Assembly: GCA_902779675.1 (NCBI GenBank)
Contig: CACZCK010000003.1
Span: 124,001 to 188,000, forward strand
Reading direction: 5' to 3'
Source: an uncultured Coriobacteriaceae bacterium
GTDB lineage: Bacteria; Actinomycetota; Coriobacteriia; Coriobacteriales; Atopobiaceae
DNA length: 64,000 nt
Shown piece after piece: positions 49,735-58,325 of the stretch; position 1 is the stretch's first letter; every line of letters starts with the position of its first letter. A program made the position numbers and the translations under genes. The notes beneath the pieces were generated by a model. It made no database searches and was not told the origin of the DNA. It saw only the letters and a program-made list of their open reading frames with translations.

Positions 49735-49750
49735 GCGCAGATAACAAAAA

Positions 49751-49770
49751 GTCAGAGCCGAAGCTCTGAC
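49751..49770 (-). terminator. Terminator of tRNA-Val
   Basis: GTCAGAGC (49751-49758) pairs with GCTCTGAC (49763-49770) around a CGAA loop and is followed on the minus strand by TTTTTGTTAT. It lies 13 nt past the tRNA 3' end. Confidence 0.9.
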
Positions 49771-49783
49771 CCGGAAAATTCTA

Positions 49784-49858
49784 TGGTGGGCGATGCTGGA
49801 TTCGAACCAGCGACCCCATCCGTGTGAAGGATGTGCTCTACCCCTGAGCCAATCGCCC
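49784..49858 (-). tRNA. tRNA-Val(CAC)
   Basis: 75-nt cloverleaf including encoded CCA. Acceptor GGGCGAT/ATCGCCC, D arm with GGGGTAGAGC, anticodon stem CATCC/GGATG with loop TTCACAC (anticodon CAC), and T arm GCTGG-TTCGAAT-CCAGC all pair. Confidence 0.96.
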
Positions 49859-49970
49859 TTGCAGGAATGAATAGTACCAGACTTGGCGGCGTGTGTGCGT
49901 GAGAATCTGGCAGAGTTTGGAGAGGCCGTGTACGGCGCAGCTCACGGCAGGCGCGAGCATGTGACCTCCC

Positions 49971-50363
49971 CTACTTGCGCAGCTGCTCCTTGACGATGCG
50001 GCTCGCAAACATCAGGGCCACAAGAGCGATGACGCCGATGACGCCCGCCATGGCAAGCTGGCCCACGCTGACCTCGAACCCACCGGCTACGAGCGCAGCC
50101 ACCACCGCGACGGCGGCTACCGAAAGGACGATTGCCTTGGTGCGGATCTTGGCGGTGTTGGAGGGCACGTTGGCCAGGATGGCGCACCTCACGCCAAAGA
50201 TCGTGGAGCACAGGCCCTCGAACGCCGTGATCCAAGCGTCGATGTCCATGAGGTTGCCAACGGCAAGCACCACGCCCAGCACGAGCGTGGCAATGCCGGC
50301 AAAGAGCGCGCCGATGCATGCGAGCTTGAGGATCTTTCCGTCACCAGTCACCATGTCTCCCAT
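49971..50363 (-). CDS. Small hypothetical membrane protein
   Basis: 130 residues with four hydrophobic helices (about 12-35, 40-60, 72-95, 98-120) and almost no polar loops. No signature family motif is visible; resemblance to DUF308/HdeD-type small membrane proteins is only by size and helix number. The assigned ATG at 50363 lacks a strong ribosome site; the ATG at 50354 has GGGAG close upstream. It is monocistronic between tRNA genes. Confidence 0.6.
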   Translation of the reverse strand: MGDMVTGDGKILKLACIGALFAGIATLVLGVVLAVGNLMDIDAWITAFEGLCSTIFGVRCAILANVPSNTAKIRTKAIVLSVAAVAVVAALVAGGFEVSVGQLAMAGVIGVIALVALMFASRIVKEQLRK

Positions 50364-50389
50364 CGTCGTGACCAGACCGTTATAGCAAG

Positions 50390-50422
50390 ACAGGCCGCAA
50401 GCAGCTCATGCTCGCGGCCTGT
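50390..50422 (-). terminator. Hairpin after the CAU tRNA
   Basis: A 9-bp perfect stem (50390-50398 with 50414-50422), with an inner AGC/GCT pairing, lies 11 nt after the tRNA. The tail on the minus strand is only weakly T-rich. Confidence 0.6.
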
Positions 50423-50432
50423 GGCATTCGGG

Positions 50433-50505
50433 TGGGCCCAGAGGGATTCGAACCCCCAACCCAGGGATTATGAGTCCCCTGCGCTAACCGTTGCGCCATA
50501 GGCCC
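50433..50505 (-). tRNA. tRNA with CAU anticodon (Met or Ile2)
   Basis: 73-nt cloverleaf: acceptor GGGCCTA/TGGGCCC (one G-T pair), anticodon stem GGGGA/TCCCT with loop CTCATAA, T arm GGGGG-TTCGAAT-CCCTC. CCA is not encoded (CCC follows). The ACTCATAAT context fits both elongator Met and lysidine-modified Ile2; initiator features are absent. Confidence 0.92.
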
Positions 50506-50514
50506 AAAGAGAAA

Positions 50515-50536
50515 GGCGACGGCCGAAGCCGCCGCC
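50515..50536 (-). terminator. Terminator of tRNA-Ala
   Basis: A 9-bp stem with one mismatch (50515-50523 with 50528-50536) has a TTCG tetraloop on the minus strand and is followed by TTTCTCTTT. It lies between tRNA-Ala and the CAU tRNA, so the two may be transcribed separately or with partial read-through. Confidence 0.75.
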
Positions 50537-50545
50537 CGTTGTTTC

Positions 50546-50621
50546 TGGTGGAGAATAGGGGGATCGAACCCCTGACCTCATGACTGCCAGTCATGCGCTC
50601 TCCCAGCTGAGCTAATTCCCC
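50546..50621 (-). tRNA. tRNA-Ala(GGC)
   Basis: 76 nt with encoded CCA. Acceptor GGGGAAT/ATTCTCC shows the G3-U70 wobble that identifies alanine tRNA. Anticodon stem CATGA/TCATG encloses CTGGCAG (anticodon GGC). D and T arms pair normally. Confidence 0.96.
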
Positions 50622-50691
50622 GTGGGTTGGTGCAAGAGGTATATTACCAGAGAGCCAATTGGTGTCAACCGAGAATTTGAGAAATTTTGAA

Positions 50692-52011
50692 ATGAGTCTT
50701 TCTGTGCCTAAGAAGCCGAACAAAAGCAAGCGACGCAGCCGGTCGATCCTTCCGCTTGCCGTCGCATCACTCATAGCCTTCGCGGCTGCCATCACCGCCC
50801 TCTTTCCTCAGGGCGTCACCCTTCCGTCCCGCTCCCCCGTCACCGACACTTCGCGCCTCCTGCCGTTGTTCGAACGTGCCTGTCTGAACGGATCACAAGC
50901 CCTGCACGACCGTCTGGAAGCCTCTGGCGACGTCTCAGACGCCCTGAGGGCATCCGAGCTCGTTCACAGCCTCTCGACGCCCCAGAAGGTCGCACAGCTC
51001 TTTGTGGTGACCCCTGAGAGCCTCGTGGCCAACTACTACGACGGCACTGTCACGAAGTCCGGCGGCCTCACGCAACAGGCGCTGGCGGAGCGGCCCGTGG
51101 GCGGAATCGTTTACTTTCGCCAGAACCTGATCGATGCCGACCAGACACGCGCCATGCTCGCAGACGCAAACGCCTTCGCCCTCGAGTCTTGCGGCATCCC
51201 GCTGCTGCTTGACGTCGACGAGGAAGGTGGCACGGTCTCGCGCGTCGGCGGCAACGAGGGGTTCGCCATCGAGAATGTGGGCAACATGAGCGAGGTCGGC
51301 GCCACTGCAGACCCAGCCTACGCATCCGAGGTGGCCTTGCGCATAGGCACCTACCTTGCCGACCTCGGCTTTACCAGCGACTTTGCGCCTGTCGCAGACG
51401 TGGCCAACAACCCCGACTCCGACACCATGCTCTGGCGTTCCTTTGGCTCCGACGCGGCGCTTGTGGGGTCGATGGTGCAGGCCCAGGTACGCGCCTTCGG
51501 AGATGCGCACATCATCTGCTGCGTCAAGCACTTCCCCGGCATCGGCGCCGCCGAAGGCGACTCCCACAACGGCGCGATCTATACCCACAAGTCGGTCGAC
51601 GAGCTAGCCCAGATCGAACTCGTGCCCTTTGCATCCGCCATCGAGGCGGGCGTACCCATGGTGATGGTGGGACACATCAGCTGTCCTGAGGTCACTGGCG
51701 ACGACCTGCCTGCATCGGTCTCGCCTGCCGTCATGCAGGACCTGCTGAGAGAGCGTCTGTCCTTCGAGGGGGTCGTGATCACCGACTCGCTGGGCATGGG
51801 CGCCATTGTGGATCGCTATGGCCATGACCGCGTTGCGGTTGAGGCCTTTAAGGCGGGGGCCGACGCCCTGCTCATGCCCGCCGACTTTGATGCCGCCTAT
51901 CAGGGAATGCTCGACGCGGTGGAATCAGGCGAAGTGAGCCAGGAGCGTCTTGACCTCTCCTGCTGGCGCATCGTGCGCATGAAGCTACACCGCGAGCGCA
52001 TGGCCTCATAA
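50692..52011 (+). CDS. Glycoside hydrolase family 3 (beta-N-acetylhexosaminidase-like), membrane-anchored
   Basis: 439 residues. A basic start and one hydrophobic helix (about 18-37) indicate an exported, possibly tethered enzyme. The GH3 barrel shows LLLDVDEEGGTVSRVGG, the NagZ-type KHFPGIGAAEGDSHNG and the nucleophile Asp region VVITDSLGMGAI. The KHFPG and D-S-H motif is that of beta-N-acetylglucosaminidases lacking the second GH3 domain. Likely trims peptidoglycan or glycoprotein GlcNAc outside the cell. The ATG at 50692 has no strong ribosome site; an upstream GTG at 50659 is an alternative. Confidence 0.9.
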   Translation: MSLSVPKKPNKSKRRSRSILPLAVASLIAFAAAITALFPQGVTLPSRSPVTDTSRLLPLFERACLNGSQALHDRLEASGDVSDALRASELVHSLSTPQKVAQLFVVTPESLVANYYDGTVTKSGGLTQQALAERPVGGIVYFRQNLIDADQTRAMLADANAFALESCGIPLLLDVDEEGGTVSRVGGNEGFAIENVGNMSEVGATADPAYASEVALRIGTYLADLGFTSDFAPVADVANNPDSDTMLWRSFGSDAALVGSMVQAQVRAFGDAHIICCVKHFPGIGAAEGDSHNGAIYTHKSVDELAQIELVPFASAIEAGVPMVMVGHISCPEVTGDDLPASVSPAVMQDLLRERLSFEGVVITDSLGMGAIVDRYGHDRVAVEAFKAGADALLMPADFDAAYQGMLDAVESGEVSQERLDLSCWRIVRMKLHRERMAS

Positions 52012-52018
52012 CGCAACG

Positions 52019-52044
52019 AGGCGCGCCGCCCATGCGACGCGCCT
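52019..52044 (+). terminator. Weak hairpin after the GH3 gene
   Basis: AGGCGCG (52019-52025) pairs with CGCGCCT (52038-52044), with a 12-nt loop and a short T-containing tail. It lies in the 80-bp convergent gap and could serve both genes. Confidence 0.4.
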
Positions 52045-52091
52045 GCGATTCTCTCACAATGAGACCAGCATCCTGCCTGCCCTTGCCGCTC

Positions 52092-53336
52092 TTAGCCCTC
52101 CGACTCTCCCGAAGGAGGCTCGGGCGTGGGCGTCGGCTCTGGGGTCGGCTCGGGCGTGGGCTCGGGCGTGGGCTCGGGTTCGGGGGTTGGCTCAGGCGTG
52201 GGCTCGGGCGTCGCACCACCACCAGAGCTGCTGCCTCCTCCGGAGCTGCTGCCACCACCAGAGGGCTTGTTGCCACTGGAGCTGGGCTTGTTGCTACCGG
52301 AACCCGAAGAGGTCGAGGTCGGCGTGGCCTCCTCCTGAGTCTGGTCGGTGTAGGCAACCGTCTCTGTCGCTTGATCGGAAGTGTCTGGTGCGCCTGCCAC
52401 AGTGGCGTCAACGACGATCTCTTTTCCATCGAGGTCCGTCGGGTGGGTGCCCGCCTGCCCTGCGATGCCCGACCCCTCGCCGAGTGCCTGGGCAAGCTCT
52501 GGCGAGAGCACGTAACCGTCGGACCCCGCAAGTACGCCATAGAGGCCCTCCGCCGAACGCGCGTCACCAGGCACCTCGCGAATGGCAAGATAGGCGTGAC
52601 CGTCGACGGTACGCACCACCCAGGTCAGGTCTACGAAGGGCGTTCCGGCGAGCGTCTTGCCATTGAGTGCGGCCGCAAGCGCGTTGGCCCGCATGCCGTT
52701 GTTGCGCACCATGGTGGATGGGTCGGGCTGGATGTCCGCCGGAATGGTATAGGTGAGCAGCACATGGCCGTCACGCATCTGCACGTTCACGTCGGAACCG
52801 TCAAGGCGCATGTCCTCGCCGCTATGGCTGAGCGAGTCGGTGACGATGCCCAACACGTCAGCTTCGGAGAGACCCTGGTCGACGGGCTCCTCCTCCGGCT
52901 TCTCGGCAGGCTCCTCCGGCTCCGCCTGCTCCTGCTCCTTCTTCTGAATCTTGGTGGTACGGAGCGTGTCGTCGACTGGCTTCTGTCGATGTGTGAGGTA
53001 CCAGGCCGCACCACCACCGCCGGCGACAAGCGCCAGGACCACCGCGGCTATGACGGCGGGGTTAACGGGTTTGCTCTCCCGCTGTGCCATATGGCTGTGC
53101 GGACCACCAGACGGCTTCTTGGTGTCAAGGCCATAGACGAAGGTGTCGTCATCGGAACTGGCCAAATGCTCGATGGGCACGCTCTCCACGTACTGGGTAT
53201 CCCAGTCGGAGAATCCATCGCCAGCCGGCTCATCATCAAGCAGCAGCGGGTCAAGCTCGCCCGAGATCATGTCTATGGGATCAGGTTCGCCGGCACCGGT
53301 GCCCGCCAGCGTCTCTTCGTAGGTGTTGTCATCCAT
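52092..53336 (-). CDS. Hypothetical membrane protein with TPEP-repeat C-terminal tail
   Basis: 414 residues. An acidic cytoplasmic N-terminus (about 1-90) precedes one membrane helix (about 93-112) and an acidic linker. A folded extracytoplasmic domain of about 150 residues follows, and then a low-complexity tail: SG-rich (about 345-375) and finally repeated TPEP units to the end. No known domain is recognised. The topology suggests a surface-exposed anchor whose Pro/Glu tail may span the wall. GGAGGGCCTCCC precedes the ATG at 53336. Confidence 0.72.
   Translation of the reverse strand: MDDNTYEETLAGTGAGEPDPIDMISGELDPLLLDDEPAGDGFSDWDTQYVESVPIEHLASSDDDTFVYGLDTKKPSGGPHSHMAQRESKPVNPAVIAAVVLALVAGGGGAAWYLTHRQKPVDDTLRTTKIQKKEQEQAEPEEPAEKPEEEPVDQGLSEADVLGIVTDSLSHSGEDMRLDGSDVNVQMRDGHVLLTYTIPADIQPDPSTMVRNNGMRANALAAALNGKTLAGTPFVDLTWVVRTVDGHAYLAIREVPGDARSAEGLYGVLAGSDGYVLSPELAQALGEGSGIAGQAGTHPTDLDGKEIVVDATVAGAPDTSDQATETVAYTDQTQEEATPTSTSSGSGSNKPSSSGNKPSGGGSSSGGGSSSGGGATPEPTPEPTPEPEPTPEPTPEPTPEPTPTPEPPSGESEG
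52110..52212. repeat. Tandem short repeat encoding TPEP units
   Basis: Repeated 6- and 12-bp units (plus-strand GGGCTCGGGCGT and variants) encode ten or so TPEP/PEP units at the C-terminus of the overlapping gene. Such in-frame microsatellites tend to vary in number between strains. Confidence 0.8.
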
Positions 53337-53538
53337 GGGAGGCCCTCCTTGTCGCAGGCGTCTCAGCGATGTGACAAGCCACATCATAGCCCATGCCCAC
53401 GTAGTTGTTACCTAGGAGCTGGAGGCGTCATCGAGCACGCCAGACAATTCTCGAATCCGACGGTTTTGAGTATTACGCCAAATTACAGGCTGTGCGAGCT
53501 CGCAACATACCCGTCCTGTGGCGCCAAATGTGTGCACG

Positions 53539-54222
53539 TCAGAGGGGTAGCTGCAGACTCAGCGCAATGAGCAGCTGACCCACATAGTAGAGCATGAGAT
53601 TGGCTATACGCATCAGGAAGCTCTGCTTGGAGCCAAAGGTGTTGAGAATGAGGATGACGTCGCTTGCCAGGAACAGTAGCGTGCCGCACAAAAACACTTC
53701 CCAATGTGCCGTCGGATTGCCAACGAGCACCACGAGCGCCAGGCAGTTGAGCACCGTGATCACGCCGATATAGAAGACGCCAAAGACCTTGAAGGCAATC
53801 TTGGCTTCGATGCGTCCGAAGATCCAGTACAGCAGCACGGCGGCAAGCACCGCTCCCAGCACGAACGCGATCACTGGCTGGGAGGCATAGGGCAGACACG
53901 CCACGATGTAGGCCACATGCCCCACAAGAAAGACCAAGATGCCCGCAAGGAACGCGAGCTGCCCCTTGCTTCCCTCATAGACGTAGCGCAGGTTGAGGAG
54001 CACGTCGGCCACGGCTCCGAGGACAAGTCCGGCCACCACATATCGGGCGAGTACCGGATCGCTAGACCCAAACGCGCCCAGGACGCCGAGGATTACGAAG
54101 AAGCAGGAGGCGACTCCCTTGATCACGTCTGCCACAAGATAGGACTTGGCCTTCTCCACGACGATGAAGACGGCTGCGATCGTCAGGCAGATGGGACACA
54201 GGTACAGGTACTGCAGTTGCAT
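53539..54222 (-). CDS. YhhN-family membrane protein (lysoplasmalogenase-like)
   Basis: 227 residues with eight predicted hydrophobic helices spanning nearly the whole protein. The pattern GLVLGAVADVLLNL in the middle and GTLLFLASDVILILNTF later carry the two conserved Asp residues of YhhN/TMEM86 proteins, which hydrolyse the vinyl-ether bond of lysoplasmalogens. Plasmalogens occur in anaerobes, so the activity would make sense, but no plasmalogen genes are nearby. The ATG at 54222 has GAGGGGAG 6 nt upstream. Confidence 0.82.
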   Translation of the reverse strand: MQLQYLYLCPICLTIAAVFIVVEKAKSYLVADVIKGVASCFFVILGVLGAFGSSDPVLARYVVAGLVLGAVADVLLNLRYVYEGSKGQLAFLAGILVFLVGHVAYIVACLPYASQPVIAFVLGAVLAAVLLYWIFGRIEAKIAFKVFGVFYIGVITVLNCLALVVLVGNPTAHWEVFLCGTLLFLASDVILILNTFGSKQSFLMRIANLMLYYVGQLLIALSLQLPL

Positions 54223-54376
54223 GGCAGCTCCCCTCATGGACATGTCCTTGGTCACCATGCTACGGTGCGCCGCACCACTGCGACCTCACGACGCGGCAGA
54301 TGGACGACGCGGAGCGCCTGATGGCACCCCGCGTCATATCTGCGTTCCTCTGAGGGTTTGACTGGCGCCAAGCAGC

Positions 54377-55399
54377 CTACCAGAGCATGTCGCGGTCGAT
54401 GTCGGCCACGGTCTCGGCTCCGCACATCTCCATGGCGTCGCAGAGCTCGGCAGTAATCTGCGCGAGGTACGATTGGACGCCCTCCGCACCGCCACCGTAG
54501 GTTGCGACGACGAAGGGCCGGCACATCAGCACGCCACGCGCGCCGAGCGCGAGCGCCCGGAACACGTCGATGCCGCTGCGGATACCGCCGTCAACCAGCA
54601 CGCAGAGCGCGCCGCCAACCTCATCCACGATCTCGGGAAGGACCTCTGCCGTCGCAGGCACACCATCGAGGACGCGACCACCGTGATTGGACACCACGAT
54701 GGCGTCGGCCTCTGCGCGGGCGGCCTTGTTGGCGCCCTTGACCGTCATGACGCCCTTCACGATGAAGGGCACGTCGGCGTCGTGGCAACGACGGGCGATC
54801 TGCCTCAGCTCACCGACCGACTTGGCACCCGCAGGAGGCTCCTGCCCGCGCAAGAACGGCAGCCCTGCGGCATCGACGTCCATCGCCACGGCCATGGGGT
54901 GCGCGTCGAGCGCCTCCTCGAGCTTCTCGAAGACCACGTCCATCGACCACGGCTTGATGGTCGCCACACCCGCACCGTCAAGGCTGGATATGAGACCGAG
55001 GCCCTCCGACAGCAGACGCGAATCCAGGCCATCGCCGATCCAGCCAACCGTTCCCGCGCCGGCAGCCGCCCTGAGCACGGCATCATTGTACGAAACGGTG
55101 TCGTACTTCTCGCCATAGTGCCGGTTGACGTCGCCCACGGGACCAACCATCACGGGCAGCGAGAGGGCCCGGCCCAGGATCTCGGTGGCGCTCGTCGCCT
55201 CGAAGGCATGGCCGATGGTGTCCATGGCCAGGCGGTAGTCCTTCCATGCCTCGTAGTTGCGCGCCGCCACGTTGCCCGACCCCTTGGAACCAGGGCCGGG
55301 AATGCTCGACCCGCAGGCTATGCCGTTGCAGGTGGGGCAGGCGTTGCACCATTGCCCCATCTGGCCACGGGCAATCTCAGCAAGCTCCTTGTACGTCAT
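54377..55399 (-). CDS. FMN-dependent alpha-hydroxy-acid oxidase/dehydrogenase family protein
   Basis: 340-residue TIM-barrel flavoenzyme of the lactate oxidase/IPP-isomerase-like group. Seen are the catalytic SNHGGR (IVVSNHGGRVLDG), the phosphate-binding LVDGGIRSGIDVFRALALGA and FIVKGVMTV. The N-terminus is unusual, with three cysteines in WCNACPTCNG, a possible metal or cluster site not found in lactate oxidase. Typical of strict anaerobes. Substrate unknown. It is downstream of proS, 42 bp apart, with AGGGGAGG before the ATG. Confidence 0.83.
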   Translation of the reverse strand: MTYKELAEIARGQMGQWCNACPTCNGIACGSSIPGPGSKGSGNVAARNYEAWKDYRLAMDTIGHAFEATSATEILGRALSLPVMVGPVGDVNRHYGEKYDTVSYNDAVLRAAAGAGTVGWIGDGLDSRLLSEGLGLISSLDGAGVATIKPWSMDVVFEKLEEALDAHPMAVAMDVDAAGLPFLRGQEPPAGAKSVGELRQIARRCHDADVPFIVKGVMTVKGANKAARAEADAIVVSNHGGRVLDGVPATAEVLPEIVDEVGGALCVLVDGGIRSGIDVFRALALGARGVLMCRPFVVATYGGGAEGVQSYLAQITAELCDAMEMCGAETVADIDRDMLW

Positions 55400-55441
55400 G
55401 CGAACCCCTCCCCTCGAAAGGCTCTTCGATCCAGACGTTCG

Positions 55442-57151
55442 CTAGCGACGCTGCGCGACGACCTTCTCGGCGAGGTAGGTGGCCACCTCGTCGATTGCCA
55501 CATCTTCGCGCTCGCCCGTCGCGCGGTCCTTGACCTCGACCTTGCCGTCCTTGATGCCGCGCTTGCCGCACACGACCTGATACGGGAAGCCCATCAGGTC
55601 GGCGTCGTTGAACTTGACGCCCGGACGCTCCTTGCGGTCGTCGACCACGACCTCGATGCCCTTGGCCACAAGCTCTCTGGCAACGCGGTCGGCAGCATCC
55701 CAGACCTCGCCCTTGGCGTCGAGCGGCACGATCTCGACCTCGTAGGGAGCCACGCAAACCGGCCAGATGATGCCATGCTCGTCGTGGTTCTGCTCCACCA
55801 CGGCTGCCAGCGTACGGCTCACGCCGATGCCGTAGCAACCCATCTGGAACGGCTTCTCCTTGCCATCCTCGTCCATGAAGGTCGCCCCCATGGCCTCGGA
55901 GTACTTGGTGCCCAGCTGGAAAACCTGGCTCACCTCGATGCCGCGAGCGGCATGGAGCGGCTTGCCACAGCGCGGGCAGGCGTCGCCCTCCTTGGCGGAG
56001 GCGAGGTCGAGCCACTCGTCGACCGTAAAGTCGCGCCCGGGGCGAGCGCCCTTGATGTGCCAGCCCTCCTCGTTGGCGCCCACGAGCCAACTCTGGGAGT
56101 CCTTGAGCGAGACATCGGCCACCACACGCACGCGCTTGTCTGCGCCGATGGGACCCATGTAGCCCTTGACCAGGCCATACTCGGCCATCTGCTCCTCGGT
56201 CATGACATCGTAGTGGCCAAAGGCATGCTCGGCCTTGACCTCGTTGAGCTCATGGTCACCGGGAAGCAGGCACAAGACCGGCGTCTCGTCCTCCGCGATG
56301 ATGGCAAAGCTCTTGCGACAGGCGCGCTCGGAGATGCCCAGATATGCGGCCAGCGCGGCGATGCTGCCCTCGCAGGGGGTCTCGATGCGCTCGCACTCCT
56401 GGCCGGGGCCCTCCTCGTAGGCGATGCCCACGCAGGCGGCCTCGACGTCGGCTGCGTAGTCGCAGTCGCACCAGACGAGCTCGGCCTCGCCGGCGTCGGC
56501 AAGGGCCATGAACTCGACGGAGGTGTCGCCGCCGATCTGGCCCGAGTCGGCAACCACCGGCAGCGCACGCAGGCCGCAGCGCTCACAGACACGGGCATAG
56601 GCGCCCTTCTGGTCCTCGTAGGTCTTCTGCATGCCCTCGACGGTGGCATCAAAGGAATAGGCGTCCTTCATGATGAACTCGCGACCACGCATGAGGCCGA
56701 AGCGGGGGCGCATCTCGTCGCGGAACTTGTCCTGGATCTGATAGATGGTCACCGGGAGCTGCTTATAGGAGCGCAGCTCGTTGCGCACCAGGTCGACGAA
56801 GGTCTCCTCGTGCGTCGGGCCCACCACGAAGTCGCGACCGTGGCGATCCTTGAGGCGCAACAGCTCGGGGCCGTAGACGTCCCAGCGTCCGGACTCCTGC
56901 CAGATCTCGCCGGGCACGACCATGGGCACCTGCATCTCCTGGGCTCCAATGGCCTCCATCTCCTCGCGGATGACGGTCTCGATCTTGAGCAGGGAGCGCC
57001 ATGCGAGCGGCAGGTAGCTGTACAGGCCGGCGGCGGTCTTGCGGATCATGCCTGCGCGCAGCAGCAGGCGGTGGCTCGCCAGCTCTGCCTCGGAGGGGTC
57101 CTCCTTGAGGGTCGGAGCATAGAGCTGGGACATTTTCATGTAGTTCTTCAT
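55442..57151 (-). CDS. proS: Prolyl-tRNA synthetase
   Basis: Class II aminoacyl-tRNA synthetase charging tRNA-Pro, 569 residues, of the bacterial type with an editing (INS) domain. Opening MKMSQLYAPTLKEDPSEAEL, class II motif 1 in LASHRLLLRAGMIRKTAAGLYSYLPL-type sequence, motif 2 (RFGLMRGREFIMKDAYSFD) and the motif 3 region (GIGVSRTLAAVVEQ) are visible, followed by an anticodon-binding domain. AGAAAGGAT precedes the ATG at 57151. No T-box leader is seen in the 74-bp gap after ispG. Confidence 0.97.
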   Translation of the reverse strand: MKNYMKMSQLYAPTLKEDPSEAELASHRLLLRAGMIRKTAAGLYSYLPLAWRSLLKIETVIREEMEAIGAQEMQVPMVVPGEIWQESGRWDVYGPELLRLKDRHGRDFVVGPTHEETFVDLVRNELRSYKQLPVTIYQIQDKFRDEMRPRFGLMRGREFIMKDAYSFDATVEGMQKTYEDQKGAYARVCERCGLRALPVVADSGQIGGDTSVEFMALADAGEAELVWCDCDYAADVEAACVGIAYEEGPGQECERIETPCEGSIAALAAYLGISERACRKSFAIIAEDETPVLCLLPGDHELNEVKAEHAFGHYDVMTEEQMAEYGLVKGYMGPIGADKRVRVVADVSLKDSQSWLVGANEEGWHIKGARPGRDFTVDEWLDLASAKEGDACPRCGKPLHAARGIEVSQVFQLGTKYSEAMGATFMDEDGKEKPFQMGCYGIGVSRTLAAVVEQNHDEHGIIWPVCVAPYEVEIVPLDAKGEVWDAADRVARELVAKGIEVVVDDRKERPGVKFNDADLMGFPYQVVCGKRGIKDGKVEVKDRATGEREDVAIDEVATYLAEKVVAQRR

Positions 57152-57225
57152 TGCTATCCTTTCTGCGCGCCTAGCGCGCCTTTGCAGTGCGTCTGTGCCG
57201 CGACACTGGTGCGCCACGGGCCGTC

Positions 57226-58305
57226 CTACACGCCGAAGCGCTCCTCGATCTCGAGGAACAGTTCGTCGACCATATGCTCCTCGTCCACCTTGCGAAGGGG
57301 CTCGCCATGCACAAAGATCATGCCTTGCCCCTTGCCGCACGCGATGCCGATGTCGGCGTCGCGCGCCTCGCCCGGGCCATTGACGACACAGCCCATGACG
57401 GCGACGCTGATGGGCGCCTTGACGCGGGAGAGCCTGGTTGAGACCTCCTCGGCCATCGCGATGAGGTCGACCTGCGTGCGCCCGCAGGTGGGGCAGCTCA
57501 CGAGCTCGGGATGCAGCCGGCGCAGGCCAAGGGCACCGAGCAGGTCCCATGCCACGTCGACCTCCTCCACCGGGTCGGCGGTCAGCGACAGACGGATGGT
57601 GTTGCCGATGCCCTCTGCGAGCAGGATGCCCACGCCAACGGAATTCTTGACGGTTCCCTGACGCAGCGTACCCGCCTCGGTGACGCCCAGGTGCAGCGGC
57701 ACATCGGGCAGCTCGCGCGACAGCGCACGGTAGGTCTCGATCGTGACCGGTACCGAGTGCGCCTTGGCGGAGAGAACGATGTCGTCAAAGCCACGCGCCT
57801 CGAAGTGCTCTACGAAGGCCACACTCGAGGCCACGAGCTTCTCGGGCAGCGTGAGGTCGGTGCGCTCCCCCACCTTGGGGTCAAGCGATCCTGCGTTGAC
57901 GCCGATGCGGATGGCACACCCCGCCTCGCCAGCCGCGTCGATTACCTCGTCGACGCGCTCGAACGAGCCGATGTTGCCCGGATTGATGCGCAACGCGGCG
58001 GCGCCGTGACGTGCCGCACCGATGGCCAGGTTGTGGTCAAAGTGGATGTCGGCCACGACCGGAATGGGAGATTCCGCACATATGCGGCCAAAGGGCTCAA
58101 GCGACGCCTTGTCGGGCACCGTGGTGCGGATGATCTCGCATCCGGCATCGGCCAGCCGACGTATCTGCTCGAGCGTCGCCTCGGCGTCCGCTGTCTTGGT
58201 GGTGCACATGGACTGCACCGAGACCGGTGCGCCACCGCCGACGGCGACGTCACCAACCATGACCCTCCGCGTAAGGTCGCGTACGGGGGTAGCTAGCTGC
58301 GCCAT
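57226..58305 (-). CDS. ispG: (E)-4-hydroxy-3-methylbut-2-enyl-diphosphate synthase
   Basis: [4Fe-4S] enzyme of the MEP pathway converting MEcPP to HMBPP; its product is the substrate of IspH. The 359 residues show VSVQSMCTTKTADAEAT, RINPGNIGS and, at the C-terminus, the cluster-binding SCPTCGRT and GCVVNGPGE. The ATG at 58305 is selected for GGGAGGAGGA. Lies between rseP and proS in the conserved cluster. Confidence 0.97.
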   Translation of the reverse strand: MAQLATPVRDLTRRVMVGDVAVGGGAPVSVQSMCTTKTADAEATLEQIRRLADAGCEIIRTTVPDKASLEPFGRICAESPIPVVADIHFDHNLAIGAARHGAAALRINPGNIGSFERVDEVIDAAGEAGCAIRIGVNAGSLDPKVGERTDLTLPEKLVASSVAFVEHFEARGFDDIVLSAKAHSVPVTIETYRALSRELPDVPLHLGVTEAGTLRQGTVKNSVGVGILLAEGIGNTIRLSLTADPVEEVDVAWDLLGALGLRRLHPELVSCPTCGRTQVDLIAMAEEVSTRLSRVKAPISVAVMGCVVNGPGEARDADIGIACGKGQGMIFVHGEPLRKVDEEHMVDELFLEIEERFGV

Positions 58306-58325
58306 GAATCCTCCTCCCACACGAC

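Larger units (their letters stand above)
49367..49783. other. Intergenic region with six-copy ~33-bp repeat array
   Basis: No protein gene is supported in these 417 bp. The core is an array of GGGCACAC or its complement GTGTRCCC at 49550, 49583, 49605, 49638, 49669 and 49702, upstream of the ABC-F operon. The part nearest the ABC-F start (49367-49545) shows no recognisable signal beyond possible AT-rich promoter elements. Confidence 0.65.

Noticed and set aside
49460..49747. A 95-codon minus-strand frame with repeated GTHG/DGYT units.
   Set aside because: It is the translation of the ~33-bp DNA repeats. Spacing of 31 and 33 bp shifts are not codon-driven, there is no ribosome site, and the other frames are also open.
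57152..57225. Possible T-box or attenuator upstream of proS.
   Set aside because: The gap is only 74 bp, has no T-box sequence, and proS sits inside an operon.
54473..57661. A 1062-codon open frame on the plus strand.
   Set aside because: It is antisense to the oxidase-family gene and proS, which are unmistakable. The long frame results from GC-rich codon bias; it has no family motif or ribosome site.
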